Shown here: positions 32,758-40,372 of the stretch, piece after piece
Layout: every line of letters starts with the position of its first letter
Numbering within the stretch: position 1 is the first letter of the stretch
Assembly (NCBI RefSeq): GCF_000956465.1
Contig: NZ_JYJA01000040.1
Span: 273,773-337,772, forward strand
Direction of reading: 5' to 3'
From: Microbacterium trichothecenolyticum
GTDB taxonomy: Bacteria > Actinomycetota > Actinomycetes > Actinomycetales > Microbacteriaceae
DNA: 64,000 nt
The notes under the pieces: model-generated
What the model saw: only the letters and a program-made list of their open reading frames with translations
Told to the model about the DNA's origin: nothing
The model's database searches: none
Made by a program: the position numbers and the translations under genes

Positions 32758-34110
32758 GTGACCGTTCCGCCTGCCATCGAGGCGAGGAGCCTTTTCAAGG
32801 TCTTCGGACGCAATCCCAGGGAAGCCGTCAAGCGGCTCCGTGCCGGCGCCACGCGCGCCGACGTCGCCGACGCCGGCTCCGCCGCCGTGATCGACGCCAG
32901 CTTCACCGTCCAGCCCGGGGAGATCTTCGTGATCATGGGGCTCTCGGGCTCCGGCAAGTCCACGGTGCTGCGCATGCTCAACGGGCTGCTGCCGCCGACC
33001 GCCGGCGACGTCTTCGTGCAGGGACAGAGCGTCACCGATGCCTCTGCCAAAGCGCTACGGGGCATCCGTCAGCGTTCGATCTCGATGGTGTTCCAGCACT
33101 TCGCGCTGCTGCCGCACCTCACCGTGCTCGACAACGCCGCGTACGCCCTCGAGATCCAGGGCGTCGGACGCGACGAGCGCCGCGCGCGGGCGCGCGAGAT
33201 CCTCGACAAGGTCGGCCTCGGCGATCGCGCCGACGCGATGCCCGACGAGCTCTCGGGCGGCATGCGCCAGCGCGTGGGCCTTGCCCGGGCGCTCACGTCG
33301 GGCACCGACATCCTGCTCATGGACGAAGCCTTCTCGGCCCTCGACCCGCTCATCCGCCGCGAGATGCAGGAGCAGCTCATCGAGCTGCAGCGCGAGCTCG
33401 GCCGCACCATCGTGTTCATCACGCACGACCTCAACGAGGCGATGTTCCTCGGCGACCGCATCGCGGTGATGCGCGACGGCCGCATCGTGCAGAACGGCAC
33501 GCCCGAAGAGATCCTCACCGACCCGGCCAACGACTACGTCGCCCAGTTCGTGCAGGACGTCGATCGTGCGCGAGTGCTCACCGCCGGCTCGGTCATGGCT
33601 CCGCCGGTCGCCACGACGCCGGTGAGCGCCGGCGTCCGCGGCGCGCTCCGTGTCATGCGCGACCTCCAGGTCGGCTCGGTGTCGGTCATCGAGAACCGGC
33701 GTTTCCTCGGCTCGGTGACCGACCGCGCGGTCATCCGCGCCGTCAAGGACGGCCGCACCGACCTGCGCTCGCTCGTGCGCAACGGCCGGCCGGCCGTGCA
33801 CGTCGATGATCCGCTCACCGATGTCGTCGAGCGCGCGGTCGAGAGCCCCGTGCCGGTCGCCGTCATCGACGACGCCGGCCGGCTCGTCGGCACGATCCCC
33901 CGTGTGACCCTGCTCGCCGCCCTCGGAGACGTCCCGCCGGTGACCCGTGAGAACCCCATCATCGACGTGCCCGCCACCGTCCCGGCGAGCGTCATGACCG
34001 AGACCCTCGAAGTCGTCGACCAGACCGGCGCCGTGCCGGCCGGCCGTGCGGCCGCGCCGGCGGAGGTCGACGCCCACGAACACTCCGCCGCGGAAGGAGC
34101 CCTGCGATGA
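32758..34110 (+). CDS. proV: Glycine betaine/proline-type ABC transporter ATP-binding protein
   Basis: A 450-residue ATPase of the ProV/OpuAA class for compatible-solute uptake. Walker A is GLSGSGKST, signature LSGGMRQRVGLARAL, Walker B ILLMDEAFSALDPLIRREMQ, which is the characteristic quaternary-amine subfamily sequence. The C-terminal region from about residue 285 has two CBS-like repeats (VGSVSVIENRRFLGSVTDRAV; VPVAVIDDAGRLVGTIPRVTLL) that sense ionic strength in OpuA. GTG start, six bases after GAGG. It begins the proVWX operon and overlaps proW by ATGA. Confidence 0.93.
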   Translation: MTVPPAIEARSLFKVFGRNPREAVKRLRAGATRADVADAGSAAVIDASFTVQPGEIFVIMGLSGSGKSTVLRMLNGLLPPTAGDVFVQGQSVTDASAKALRGIRQRSISMVFQHFALLPHLTVLDNAAYALEIQGVGRDERRARAREILDKVGLGDRADAMPDELSGGMRQRVGLARALTSGTDILLMDEAFSALDPLIRREMQEQLIELQRELGRTIVFITHDLNEAMFLGDRIAVMRDGRIVQNGTPEEILTDPANDYVAQFVQDVDRARVLTAGSVMAPPVATTPVSAGVRGALRVMRDLQVGSVSVIENRRFLGSVTDRAVIRAVKDGRTDLRSLVRNGRPAVHVDDPLTDVVERAVESPVPVAVIDDAGRLVGTIPRVTLLAALGDVPPVTRENPIIDVPATVPASVMTETLEVVDQTGAVPAGRAAAPAEVDAHEHSAAEGALR

Positions 34111-35141
34111 ACGACCTGATCCGCCTCCCGCTGGGCGACGTCGTCGAGACCGGTGTCCGTTGGGTGATCGACGCGCTCGGCGGCTTCTTCGACGTGGTCG
34201 CCGTGATCTTCCGCGGCCTCTACGACTGGCTCGACGCCTCTCTGTCGACACCGCCGTTCTGGGCCGTGATCCTCGTGATCGCCGCGTTCGCCTACTGGTC
34301 GAAGGGCCTCATGCTCGCCGTCGGCAGCGCCCTCGGCCTGCTCGTGATCGTCGCGGTCGGCCAGTGGTCCAACGCGATGGACTCCCTCGCGCTCGTGATC
34401 CTCGCCGCCGTCGTGGCGATCGCGATCGCCGTGCCGCTCGGCATCTGGGCCGCGCGCAGCGACCGCGTCTCGAAGACGCTGCGTCCGGTGCTCGACTTCC
34501 TGCAGACGATGCCCGCCTTCGTCTACCTCATCCCCGCGATGCTCATCTTCGGCGTCGGCCCCGTGCCCGGCATGGTCGCGACCATCGCGTTCGCGCTCGC
34601 GCCCGGCGTGCGCCTCACCGAGCTGGGCATCCGCGGCGTCGACCCCGAGATCGTCGAGGCCGGACACGCCTTCGGCGCCTCGCCCGGGCGCATCCTGCGC
34701 CAGATCCAGCTGCCTCTCGCCCTTCCGAGCATCATGGCCGGCGTCAACCAGGTCATCATGCTGAGCCTGTCGATGGTCGTCATCGCGGGCATGGTCGGCG
34801 CCGGCGGCCTCGGCGGCCAGGTCGTGCAGAGCCTCAGTCGCATCGACATCGGGCTCGGCGTCGAAGCGGGCCTCTCGGTCGTCATCCTGGCGATGATCCT
34901 CGACCGCGTCACGTCGGGCTTCTCCCAGCCGCGCGCCCGCAAGCCTCGCGCCGCCGGCGACACGAAGGCGGACACGGATGCTGCCACCCCGGCATCCGCG
35001 ACCCCGAAGCCCGCGCAGACCGAGGCTGCAGCTGGGCCCACGCGCCCGGAGGCTCCGGGCGACGCGCCAGCGGCGCCTGAAGGGGGCGTGGGGACCATTC
35101 CCGATGCTCCCGCAGAGCGACCCGAGCCCGTCCGGGCCTGA
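34107..35141 (+). CDS. proW: Glycine betaine/proline-type ABC transporter permease, C-terminal tail formed by a 69-bp repeat
   Basis: A 344-residue permease with several membrane segments and the coupling loop EAGHAFGASPGRILRQIQLPLALP. The core ends near residue 285 (DRVTSGFSQPRARK), about where ProW/OpuAB proteins normally stop. The remaining 60 residues are a Pro/Ala/Glu-rich cytoplasmic tail; residues about 308-330 are encoded by a 69-bp palindromic repeat almost identical to one inside an LLM gene at 11229-11297. The tail is probably disordered and dispensable. ATGA overlap with proV; proX follows after 21 bp with AGGAG before its ATG. Confidence 0.92.
   Translation: MNDLIRLPLGDVVETGVRWVIDALGGFFDVVAVIFRGLYDWLDASLSTPPFWAVILVIAAFAYWSKGLMLAVGSALGLLVIVAVGQWSNAMDSLALVILAAVVAIAIAVPLGIWAARSDRVSKTLRPVLDFLQTMPAFVYLIPAMLIFGVGPVPGMVATIAFALAPGVRLTELGIRGVDPEIVEAGHAFGASPGRILRQIQLPLALPSIMAGVNQVIMLSLSMVVIAGMVGAGGLGGQVVQSLSRIDIGLGVEAGLSVVILAMILDRVTSGFSQPRARKPRAAGDTKADTDAATPASATPKPAQTEAAAGPTRPEAPGDAPAAPEGGVGTIPDAPAERPEPVRA
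35028..35096 (+). repeat. 69-bp palindromic dispersed repeat, copy 2 (inside proW)
   Basis: Differs from 11229-11297 at one base (A for G at its 42nd position). It is read on the plus strand in frame, adding Ala/Gly/Pro/Glu residues to the C-terminal tail of the permease. Confidence 0.9.
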
Positions 35142-35162
35142 CCCGACAGGAGAAGAACCGAC

Positions 35163-36050
35163 ATGACCAAGCGACGCATCATCGCCGCCGGACTCGCCCT
35201 GGCGGGGACCGCCGCCCTGCTCGTCAACGGCGCGCTCGTGCAGACGGGCGTGGGCGGCTCCGACAAGGGGCACCTGACGATCGCCGTGTTCAACGGCTGG
35301 GATGAGGGCATCGCGGCGTCCGAGCTGTGGAAGGCCGTCCTCGAGGAGAAGGGCTACACCGTCGACCTCGAGTACGCCGATCCCGCGGCCGCGTACACCG
35401 GCATCGCGAAGGGCGACTACGACCTGACGCTCGACACGTGGCTGCCGCTCACGCACGCGGACTACATGGAGACGTACGGCGACGACCTCGTCGACCTCGG
35501 AGCCTGGAACGACGAGGCCAAGCTCACGATCGCCGTGAATGAGGACGCGCCCATCGACTCGCTCACCGAGCTCGCCGCGAACGCCGACGTGTTCGGCAAC
35601 CGGCTGGTCGGCATCGAAGCGGGGTCGGGGCTCGTGACCGTCACGCAGAACGACGTGATCCCGGGCTACGGACTCGAGGGCATGGAGTTCGTGACGTCGT
35701 CCACGCCCGCGATGCTCACCGAGCTGCAGGCGGCGACGGACGCCGGACGCGACGTCGCCGTCACCCTCTGGCGGCCGCATTGGGCGTACAACGCGTTCCC
35801 GCTGAAGGACCTCGAAGACCCCGACGGGCTGCTCGGCGACGCCGAGGGCATCCACACCGTGGCATCGACGTCGTTCGCCGACGAGTTCCCCGAGATCTCG
35901 GACTGGCTCGAGGCGTTCCGCATGGACAACGAGCTGCTGTACTCGCTCGAAGACGCCATGTTCGGCGAGTACGACGGCGACGACTACGGCCCCGTCGTGG
36001 CGAAGTGGGTCGCCGACAACCAGGACTGGGTCGACGGCCTCACCCGCTGA
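35163..36050 (+). CDS. proX: Glycine betaine/proline-type ABC substrate-binding protein without lipobox cysteine
   Basis: A 295-residue OpuAC/ProX-class binding protein (LTIAVFNGWDEGIAASELWK, DLTLDTWLPLTHADYM, VAVTLWRPHWAYNAFPLKDLEDP). The aromatic residues in DTWLP and WRPHW correspond to the aromatic cage that holds the quaternary ammonium. The N-terminus (KRRIIAAGLALAGTAALLVNGALV) is a hydrophobic signal, but the whole protein has no cysteine, so it cannot be a lipoprotein. It may stay anchored by the uncleaved helix or be released. Third gene of the proVWX operon. Confidence 0.9.
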   Translation: MTKRRIIAAGLALAGTAALLVNGALVQTGVGGSDKGHLTIAVFNGWDEGIAASELWKAVLEEKGYTVDLEYADPAAAYTGIAKGDYDLTLDTWLPLTHADYMETYGDDLVDLGAWNDEAKLTIAVNEDAPIDSLTELAANADVFGNRLVGIEAGSGLVTVTQNDVIPGYGLEGMEFVTSSTPAMLTELQAATDAGRDVAVTLWRPHWAYNAFPLKDLEDPDGLLGDAEGIHTVASTSFADEFPEISDWLEAFRMDNELLYSLEDAMFGEYDGDDYGPVVAKWVADNQDWVDGLTR

Positions 36051-36077
36051 CTGGCGGCCGTCATGCCCGCACCGCAA

Positions 36078-36083
36078 TAGGGT
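36078..36083 (+). promoter_or_regulatory. -10 box TAGGGT, leaderless promoter of the patatin gene
   Basis: TAGGGT is followed by exactly six bases and the ATG at 36090, favouring that ATG over the GTG at 36084. Confidence 0.55.
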
Positions 36084-36089
36084 GTGGGC

Positions 36090-36935
36090 ATGACGGTGGC
36101 CTTCGTTCTCGGCGGCGGCGGGGTGCGCGGTGCCGTCGAGATCGGGATGCTGCGGGCCCTGCTCGAGTCCGGCATCCGCCCGGATCTCGTGGTCGGCACG
36201 TCGATCGGCGCCATCAACGGCGCCCTGGTCGCGAGCGAGCCGACCCCGGCCGTGATCGAACGCCTGCTCGACGCCTGGACCTCGCCCGAGGCGAACGCCG
36301 TCTACGGCGACTCGCTGTTCGCCCAGTTCACGCGCCTGGTGAAGACCAAGACGCACCTGAATTCGCCGGCGCCGCTGCGGCACCTGCTCGAGCGGTCCCT
36401 CGGCGCCGACACGACCTTCGAGGACCTCGCCGTCCGCCTGCGCGTGGTTGCTGCGAGCATCGAGCGCGCCGCCGAGCACGTGTTCGAGTCGGGTCCGCTC
36501 ATCGAGGCGATCCTCGCGTCGGCCTCGGTGCCGGGACTGCTCCCGCCCACACGCATCGGCGACGAGCACTTCATCGACGGCGGCATCGTCAACTCGATCC
36601 CCATCGAGCAGGCGGTCGAGGTCGGTGCGACGACGGTCTACGTGCTGCAGGTCGGCCGCATCGAGACGCCGCTGGTCGCTCCGCAGTCGGCCGTCGACAC
36701 CGCGCGCGTGGCCTTCGAGATCGCCCGCCGCCACCGCTACGCCCGCGACGTCGCGACGCTTCCGGAGGGGGTCGCCCTGCACGTGCTCCCGAGCGGTGGC
36801 GGCCTCGACGGCGATGACTCGCTGATGTCCTACCGCCGCATGGACACCGTCCACCGGCGCATCGACGCGGCCTACGAGGCCAGCCGCGCGTTCCTCGCCG
36901 AGCGAGGGCTGGGTGCCGAGAGGGGGGATTCGTGA
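36090..36935 (+). CDS. Patatin-like phospholipase
   Basis: A 281-residue cytoplasmic lipid acyl hydrolase. The glycine-rich oxyanion loop GGGGVRGAVEIGML is at the N-terminus, the Ser of GTSIGAINGA is the nucleophile and the Asp of the DGG motif (HFIDGGIVNSIPI) completes the dyad. Length is typical of bacterial single-domain patatins. It overlaps the following acyltransferase gene, so deacylation and reacylation of glycerolipids may be coupled, for example in phospholipid remodelling (inference). Confidence 0.9.
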   Translation: MTVAFVLGGGGVRGAVEIGMLRALLESGIRPDLVVGTSIGAINGALVASEPTPAVIERLLDAWTSPEANAVYGDSLFAQFTRLVKTKTHLNSPAPLRHLLERSLGADTTFEDLAVRLRVVAASIERAAEHVFESGPLIEAILASASVPGLLPPTRIGDEHFIDGGIVNSIPIEQAVEVGATTVYVLQVGRIETPLVAPQSAVDTARVAFEIARRHRYARDVATLPEGVALHVLPSGGGLDGDDSLMSYRRMDTVHRRIDAAYEASRAFLAERGLGAERGDS

Positions 36936-38002
36936 TGCGGATGCTGCCCACCTGGGTGCGCCGCATCCTGCTCGCTCCGCTCGTGATCGTGGCTGCGCTC
37001 GTCATGCTGGTGCTCACACCGCTGTGGCTGCTCGCTGCGCTCGCGCTCACCTCCCTCGTGCCGGGGCGGTTCCGGCTGCCGCGCGTGCTGTGGCTCGTGA
37101 CCGTGTACCTGCTGTGGGACGCGATGCTCGTTGTCGCCCTGTTCGCCCTCTGGATCGCCTCGGGCTTCGGGTACGCGCTGCGCCGGCCGGGCTTCGTCAC
37201 CGCCCACTATCGCCTCGGCGCCTGGGCGCTGCGGCTCCTGTTCTGGATCTTCGGCGGCGTGCTGCGGCTGACGATCACGACGACCGGCGCGGACGACGCG
37301 GATCCCGCGACCGGCCGGTCCGCGTTCGACGCGCTCCTCGCCCCCGGCACCCCGCTCGTTGTGGCGAGCCGGCACGGCGGCCCGGGCGACTCGTTCATCC
37401 TGATCCACACGCTGCTCAACGAGGTCGCGCGCCGGCCGCGCATCGTGCTCAAGTACACGCTGCAGTGGGATCCGGCGATCGACATCCTGCTGCACCGCAT
37501 CCCCGCGCGGTTCATCGTGCCGTCGGGGTTCGGTCACGGGCGCAATGGCGGCGGCGCTTCGGTGGAGGCAGCACTTCGCGACCTCGCGACCGACCTCGGC
37601 CCCCGGGACGCGTTCGTGATCTTCCCCGAAGGCGGCCAGGTCAGCCCGACGAGGCGGCGCTCGCGTATCAAGCGGCTGCGCGACGCGGGCCGTGAGGCCA
37701 TGGCCGAACGCGCCGAGGCGATGACGCACGTGATGGCGCCGCAGCCGGGCGGCATGCACGCGGCGCTGGATGCCTCACCCGACGCCGACGTCGTGTTCAT
37801 CGCCCACACCGGACTCGACCGACTGCACACGCTGCGTGACGTCTGGCGCGAGCTGCCGATGGACAAGGGCATCACGATGCGCGCGTGGCGCGTGCCCCGG
37901 TCGGAGATCCCCGAGGACCTCGACGCCCGCGCCGCGTGGCTCTTCGACTGGTTCGCCCGCATCGACGGGTGGATCGACGCCCACCCCGAGCTCGCCGCCT
38001 GA
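36935..38002 (+). CDS. 1-acyl-sn-glycerol-3-phosphate acyltransferase-like (PlsC family) membrane protein
   Basis: A 355-residue protein. Two or three N-terminal membrane segments (residues about 10-80 and 100-115) precede a PlsC-type domain. The catalytic HX4D motif is H-GGPG-D near residue 148 and the substrate motif FPEGG is near residue 230. It would transfer an acyl group to a lysophospholipid or related acceptor at the membrane. I chose ATG 36935, seven bases after GGGGGG; GTG 36932 is equally open. Its start overlaps the patatin stop, so the two form an operon. Confidence 0.85.
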   Translation: MRMLPTWVRRILLAPLVIVAALVMLVLTPLWLLAALALTSLVPGRFRLPRVLWLVTVYLLWDAMLVVALFALWIASGFGYALRRPGFVTAHYRLGAWALRLLFWIFGGVLRLTITTTGADDADPATGRSAFDALLAPGTPLVVASRHGGPGDSFILIHTLLNEVARRPRIVLKYTLQWDPAIDILLHRIPARFIVPSGFGHGRNGGGASVEAALRDLATDLGPRDAFVIFPEGGQVSPTRRRSRIKRLRDAGREAMAERAEAMTHVMAPQPGGMHAALDASPDADVVFIAHTGLDRLHTLRDVWRELPMDKGITMRAWRVPRSEIPEDLDARAAWLFDWFARIDGWIDAHPELAA

Positions 38003-38106
38003 CGCCGTCGCGGAGTCCCGGGCGTGCCGTCTCGCCCCATCCTCGCGTGGCACGTGACGGACGGGTTCCGTCGTTCTTGCTCGCGCGCTCATCGATGGGT
38101 GGCACC

Positions 38107-38151
38107 ACTCCTGGGGATAAGGACGCGGGTGACGTCCTTATCCCCAGGAGT
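38107..38151. terminator. Perfect 19-bp-arm hairpin between convergent genes
   Basis: Arms ACTCCTGGGGATAAGGACG (38107-38125) and its exact complement (38133-38151) enclose a 7-base loop in the 252-bp gap between convergent genes. The position suits a bidirectional terminator, but such length and perfection also suggest a repeat element. The rest of the gap shows nothing else I recognise. Confidence 0.65.
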
Positions 38152-38254
38152 CATCGGCCGCGGCCGTTGCGTACGGGGCCGTTCTCCATCGGCGGTGCCA
38201 CCTGTCGATCGAGCGAGGAACGAACTCCTCGAGATCTCCGGGTGGGCGGGCGGA

Positions 38255-39211
38255 TCACCGGTGGGGCTTGGGGTGTGTCACGCGGCCGGGCGAATCGCCG
38301 TTCGTGCGCGACGGCACCGGCCACGTCGCACCCGGAGGCGGGGTCGTGCTCGGGCGCTTCGGCGGGAAAAGCGGCTCGGGCCCGGGCTCGGGCGAGTCCG
38401 GAGCCTCCGCGCGCGGCAGGGACGCAGCATCCGTCACCGTCGTCGTGGCGGAGGTGACGGGCCCGAGCTCGAGCATCACCTTCTTCTCGAGCACCTCGAT
38501 GGCTTCGTCCGAGATGGAGATGAGTCCGTCGAGCTCCTCGCGCACGCGGCGGTAGGCGAGCTGGCGCTCGGCCGGCGTCGCGGCCTCGTCGATCGCGACG
38601 GTGAGGAGCTTCTTGGCGGTGTCGAGGCGCTTGCGCTCGTCGTCGGTGAACGTCGAGTCGCGCAGGCGCCGCGCGTCGCGCTCGGCGACGTCGAAGGCGA
38701 CCTCGAAGTCGGCGACGGCGTTGCGGTACTCGGCGAGCTGCTCCTTCGACAGGCGTGCCTTCGCCGAGGCGGGGCGGAGTCCGTCTGCGATGCGCTTGGC
38801 GCGCAGGAACGCGGCCGTCAGGGGCTGACGCCCGTCGCTCATGGCCGGGAACGCGATGATCTTCGCGACGTCGAGCTCGTACTCGAGCCAGCGCGCCGTG
38901 ACCGCGTCGTGCGTCGCGAACAGTCGCTCGAGCTGGGTCACCTGCGTCTCGCGGGAGGCCGACCCGGCCTGCGAAGCCGTCACGGTCGCGGTCGCCCCGG
39001 TGATCGGAGGGAGGGATGCCGCCGGCACCGCCTTGCCGCGCGCCGCGGCTTGGGCGGCTTTGAGCTCGGCCTTCGCGTGCATCACCTCGAGGCGGCGCTT
39101 GTGGCGCATGCGCGCGCCACGCTCCCAGGCATTGCCGACCATGCCGAGGACACCCATGAGCGGGAAGACGAGCCACCAGAAGTTGCCCGCGAACTCCCAG
39201 AACGCTTGCAC
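38255..39211 (-). CDS. Membrane-anchored coiled-coil protein of unknown function, paralogue A
   Basis: A 318-residue protein. One N-terminal helix (FAGNFWWLVFPLMGVLGMVG) is followed by a basic stretch and a long helical, coiled-coil-like body with charged residues, then a Pro-rich tail. Residues about 94-178 (LERLFATHD, RWLEYELDVAK, FLRAKR, EYRNAVADFE) match the next gene, so the two are tandem paralogues. GTG start with TAGCAT six bases upstream, hence leaderless. I recognise no named family; topology suggests a membrane-tethered cytoplasmic scaffold. Confidence 0.75.
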   Translation of the reverse strand: MQAFWEFAGNFWWLVFPLMGVLGMVGNAWERGARMRHKRRLEVMHAKAELKAAQAAARGKAVPAASLPPITGATATVTASQAGSASRETQVTQLERLFATHDAVTARWLEYELDVAKIIAFPAMSDGRQPLTAAFLRAKRIADGLRPASAKARLSKEQLAEYRNAVADFEVAFDVAERDARRLRDSTFTDDERKRLDTAKKLLTVAIDEAATPAERQLAYRRVREELDGLISISDEAIEVLEKKVMLELGPVTSATTTVTDAASLPRAEAPDSPEPGPEPLFPPKRPSTTPPPGATWPVPSRTNGDSPGRVTHPKPHR

Positions 39212-39217
39212 ACTGTC

Positions 39218-39223
39218 ATGCTA
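39218..39223 (-). promoter_or_regulatory. -10 box TAGCAT, leaderless promoter of paralogue A
   Basis: On the minus strand TAGCAT is followed by six bases and the GTG at 39211. It lies between the two paralogues, so each has its own promoter. Confidence 0.55.
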
Positions 39224-39250
39224 ACGGCCGGTCGCCGCCGCGTGGTCGGC

Positions 39251-40057
39251 TCAGGGCACCCTGCCAGCGGGCGGCTCGTTCGTTCGGGGTGGGGGGATCC
39301 GTGCGATGAGTGCCGGAAGGCGGTCGGCGATCTCCGACAGCACCGCTGCGGCGGCGGTGAGCCCGGCGGCGGCCGTCGCTCCGGCCGACGACGGACGCGG
39401 CGCTCCGGGAACGCCCGACTGCCGCTCCGCCTCGGCGAAGGTCGCCTCGAGGTGGCGCACCGCGACGCGGTACTCGAGGAACTGCTGCGGCGTCACGCGG
39501 TCGCGCAGGGTCGGGCGCTTCACGAGGGCCTCACGCTGAGCGCGCAGGAACACGACGGTCGCCGGATGCCGCGGGTCCGTCATCTGCGGATACGTCAGCG
39601 CCTTGTCGACATCGGTCTCGTACGCCAGCCACCGCGTGTTGACGCTGTCGTGCGCCGCGTAGAGGCGATCGATCGGCAGCGGGTCATGAGAGGAGGCGGC
39701 GCGGTACTGCGCGTACCCGGCCTTCACGCGTGTGCGGCTCGCGCGCAGTGCGAGGGAGGCGGTCTTCTCGTCCTGCCTCGCGGCCTGCAGCTCGCGCCGC
39801 GCATCGGCGGCATGCGCGGGCGGGACCGAGGAGCGGGACTTGGCGGTCAGCAGGTCGGCCTGCGCGGTGCGCAGGCGCGCTCTCGCTGCGACGAGGTCCC
39901 GGTACGCCTGCGACTCCTCCGCGCGGGCGGCATCGAGCTCCAGGCGTCGTGCCCGGCGGTTGCGCGTCGTCATGCCGGCATAGGTGGCCGCCCCGGCGCC
40001 AACGGCCGCCGGACCGATCCACCACCAGCTCGACACGATGAGGAGGATGGGCTCCAC
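39251..40057 (-). CDS. Membrane-anchored coiled-coil protein of unknown function, paralogue B
   Basis: A 268-residue protein with a short N-terminal hydrophobic helix (ILLIVSSWWWIGPAAVGAGAA), a basic stop-transfer, and a long Ala/Arg/Glu-rich coiled coil (about residues 35-115). A domain shared with paralogue A follows (about 129-203: IDRLYAAHD, RWLAYETDVDK, FLRAQR, EYRVAVRHLE), then an Ala-rich tail. GTG start with TATCAT six bases upstream. Function unknown. Confidence 0.75.
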   Translation of the reverse strand: MEPILLIVSSWWWIGPAAVGAGAATYAGMTTRNRRARRLELDAARAEESQAYRDLVAARARLRTAQADLLTAKSRSSVPPAHAADARRELQAARQDEKTASLALRASRTRVKAGYAQYRAASSHDPLPIDRLYAAHDSVNTRWLAYETDVDKALTYPQMTDPRHPATVVFLRAQREALVKRPTLRDRVTPQQFLEYRVAVRHLEATFAEAERQSGVPGAPRPSSAGATAAAGLTAAAAVLSEIADRLPALIARIPPPRTNEPPAGRVP

Positions 40058-40063
40058 CCTGCC

Positions 40064-40069
40064 ATGATA
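40064..40069 (-). promoter_or_regulatory. -10 box TATCAT, leaderless promoter of paralogue B
   Basis: On the minus strand TATCAT is followed by six bases and the GTG at 40057. Confidence 0.55.
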
Positions 40070-40130
40070 AACGCGATATAGCGCGGTTGTCGCCGGGAGT
40101 CTGCTGACACCTCGGCCACCCGCCGCGACT

Positions 40131-40268
40131 TCAGCCGAAGAGGAGGGCGAAGACGGTGGCCCCGCCGCCGACGAGGATCAGGGCGACGATCGTCACCCAC
40201 GCGATGATCTTGACGCGCCGCTGCCGGGTGTCGCTGAAACCGCTGTACTCGTCGTCTTCCGCCGCCAT
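40131..40268 (-). CDS. Small single-helix membrane protein
   Basis: A 45-residue protein with an acidic N-terminus (AAEDDEYSGFSDTRQ), basic residues and one transmembrane helix (VKIIAWVTIVALILVGGGATVFALLFG). A -10 box TAGGAT seven bases before the ATG supports 40268; the upstream ATG at 40277 overlaps that box. Small tail-anchored proteins like this are common in actinobacteria and have no assigned role. It lies downstream of purL, separated by a 61-bp palindromic element. Confidence 0.6.
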   Translation of the reverse strand: MAAEDDEYSGFSDTRQRRVKIIAWVTIVALILVGGGATVFALLFG

Positions 40269-40275
40269 GCGACCC

Positions 40276-40281
40276 ATCCTA
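40276..40281 (-). promoter_or_regulatory. -10 box TAGGAT of the small membrane gene
   Basis: On the minus strand TAGGAT is followed by seven bases and the ATG at 40268. It sits just after the 61-bp palindrome that follows purL. Confidence 0.5.
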
Positions 40282-40291
40282 CTTGTGGGTC

Positions 40292-40352
40292 TGGGGCGCT
40301 CTTTGTCCGTTGGGGCGGAGATTCTGCGCCCCAACGGAGAGAATGCGCCCCA
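40292..40352. repeat. 61-bp two-tier palindromic element, copy 1 (after purL)
   Basis: Outer arms TGGGGCG/CGCCCCA, 7-base spacers, inner arms TCCGTTGGGGCG/CGCCCCAACGGA and a 9-base loop. The same architecture and arm sequences recur at 49676-49736. It starts 21 bases past the purL stop and could terminate that transcript. Confidence 0.85.
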
Positions 40353-40372
40353 CACCTGGGTGGCTCAGGACG

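Noticed and set aside
33534..36854. Minus-strand open frame of over 1100 codons opposite proVWX and the patatin gene
   Set aside because: Low-complexity translation in a frame mirrored from strong plus-strand genes.
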